Position numbers and translations under genes: made by a program. From Amycolatopsis lexingtonensis (GTDB lineage Bacteria; Actinomycetota; Actinomycetes; Mycobacteriales; Pseudonocardiaceae): DNA of 64,000 nt. The notes under the pieces are model-generated. The model did no database searches. It was not told the origin of the DNA and saw only the letters and a program-made list of their open reading frames with translations. Positions within the stretch are counted from its first letter, which is position 1, and each line of letters starts with the position of its first letter. Positions 63,814-64,000 of this stretch are shown one piece after another. Location: positions 6,794,501 through 6,858,500 of the forward strand of contig NZ_JADBEG010000001.1 of assembly GCF_014873755.1 (NCBI RefSeq). The letters are read 5' to 3'.

Positions 63814-64000
63814 CTACTTCGCTCCCAGCGACTTCCAGGCCGACCAGCTGTAGTTCCAGTCCTTGACGTCCGAGGCCATCGGCGCGCCCAGCTGGGAGCC
63901 GGTGATCTCGACCGGGTCGCCGACCAGCGCGGAGTCGAAGAAGTCCTTGGCGTCGGCCTCGAGGAGGTTGACGCAGCCGTGGGAGTTGTTGTTCTTCCCG
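63814..64000 (-). CDS. L,D-transpeptidase (5' end beyond window)
   Basis: The last 61 residues of a YkuD-domain L,D-transpeptidase, which crosslinks peptidoglycan 3-3. The catalytic Cys is in NNSHGCVNLLEAD, which is complete. A Trp-rich C-terminal tail follows (WNYSWSAWKSLGAK), as in mycobacterial Ldt proteins, where it packs against the catalytic site. The start and any signal peptide lie beyond 64000. Confidence 0.9.
   Translation of the reverse strand, partial: GKNNNSHGCVNLLEADAKDFFDSALVGDPVEITGSQLGAPMASDVKDWNYSWSAWKSLGAK

Noticed and set aside
1..64000. Secondary-metabolite cluster, tRNA or rRNA genes
   Set aside because: No PKS, NRPS or terpene synthase domains and no tRNA- or rRNA-like sequence were recognised on either strand.

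Overview
The window is high-GC actinobacterial chromosome. Gene content and order (nuo, menG/menJ/mgtA, menD-B-E-A, ccsB-resB-ccdA, rex-hemA-C-D-B, bldC, bldN-rsbN, gpm-senX3-regX3, ppx, proC, mshA-ybjN) fit the Pseudonocardiales, most likely an Amycolatopsis relative. That genus call is inference from gene content and synteny, not from a marker gene. Coding density is very high, with many GTGA/ATGA stop-start overlaps. No tRNA, rRNA, insertion sequence, prophage or CRISPR array was seen. The left edge cuts nuoD and the right edge cuts an L,D-transpeptidase.

Layout. 1-2259: nuoA-B-C-D (complex I) on the minus strand, preceded by two near-perfect Rex boxes. 2687-9436: menJ and menG of late menaquinone synthesis, a MarR regulator diverging from a membrane protein across a palindromic operator, two GT4 glycosyltransferases (one MgtA-like) and an IMPase-family phosphatase. 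9436-19232: a secreted M1 peptidase, menD facing menB-menE-menA, a previously uncalled 47-aa secreted peptide, a Cds1-like PLP enzyme, an Lrp regulator and bldC. 19249-36809: a ParA/MinD-like ATPase, the System II cytochrome c maturation set (ccsB, resB, ccdA, TlpA/ResA-like), hemL, a MacB-type ABC exporter whose adaptor gene is frameshifted, then hemB, hemD, hemC and hemA. 36806-37747: rex. 38086-50460: a molybdopterin oxidoreductase, a glutaredoxin, an acyl-CoA synthetase, the developmental pair bldN/rsbN preceded by a coupled 40-codon leader ORF, and a block conserved in mycobacteria (SerB1-like HAD, PlsC, SDR, bS22, HTH, proC). 50595-64000: sugar isomerase, ppx, regX3/senX3, an aldo/keto reductase with a divergent regulator, gpm, a 6C-type small RNA, DUF4349, ybjN, mshA, an alpha/beta hydrolase and the truncated L,D-transpeptidase.

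How the genes work together. Much of the window builds or controls the aerobic respiratory chain: complex I, the menaquinone pool, haem and cytochrome c assembly. The NADH/NAD+ sensor Rex has likely binding sites in front of both nuo and its own rex-hemA-hemC operon. Redox buffering (mshA, glutaredoxin, TlpA), phosphate signalling (SenX3-RegX3, Ppx) and morphological development (BldC, BldN/RsbN) share the region.

The most unusual feature is a set of nested palindromic elements just past stop codons, never found here inside an operon. At least five sequence families occur. The commonest is a pair of TGAATGA-S-TCATTCA palindromes that are inverted copies of each other around an 11-nt spacer, usually ACCTCCGAAGA or its complement. 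Other points worth checking are a probable ATT start for menE, a third C6 loop in the 6C RNA, the bldN leader ORF, and a duplicated copy of the regX3 3' end.
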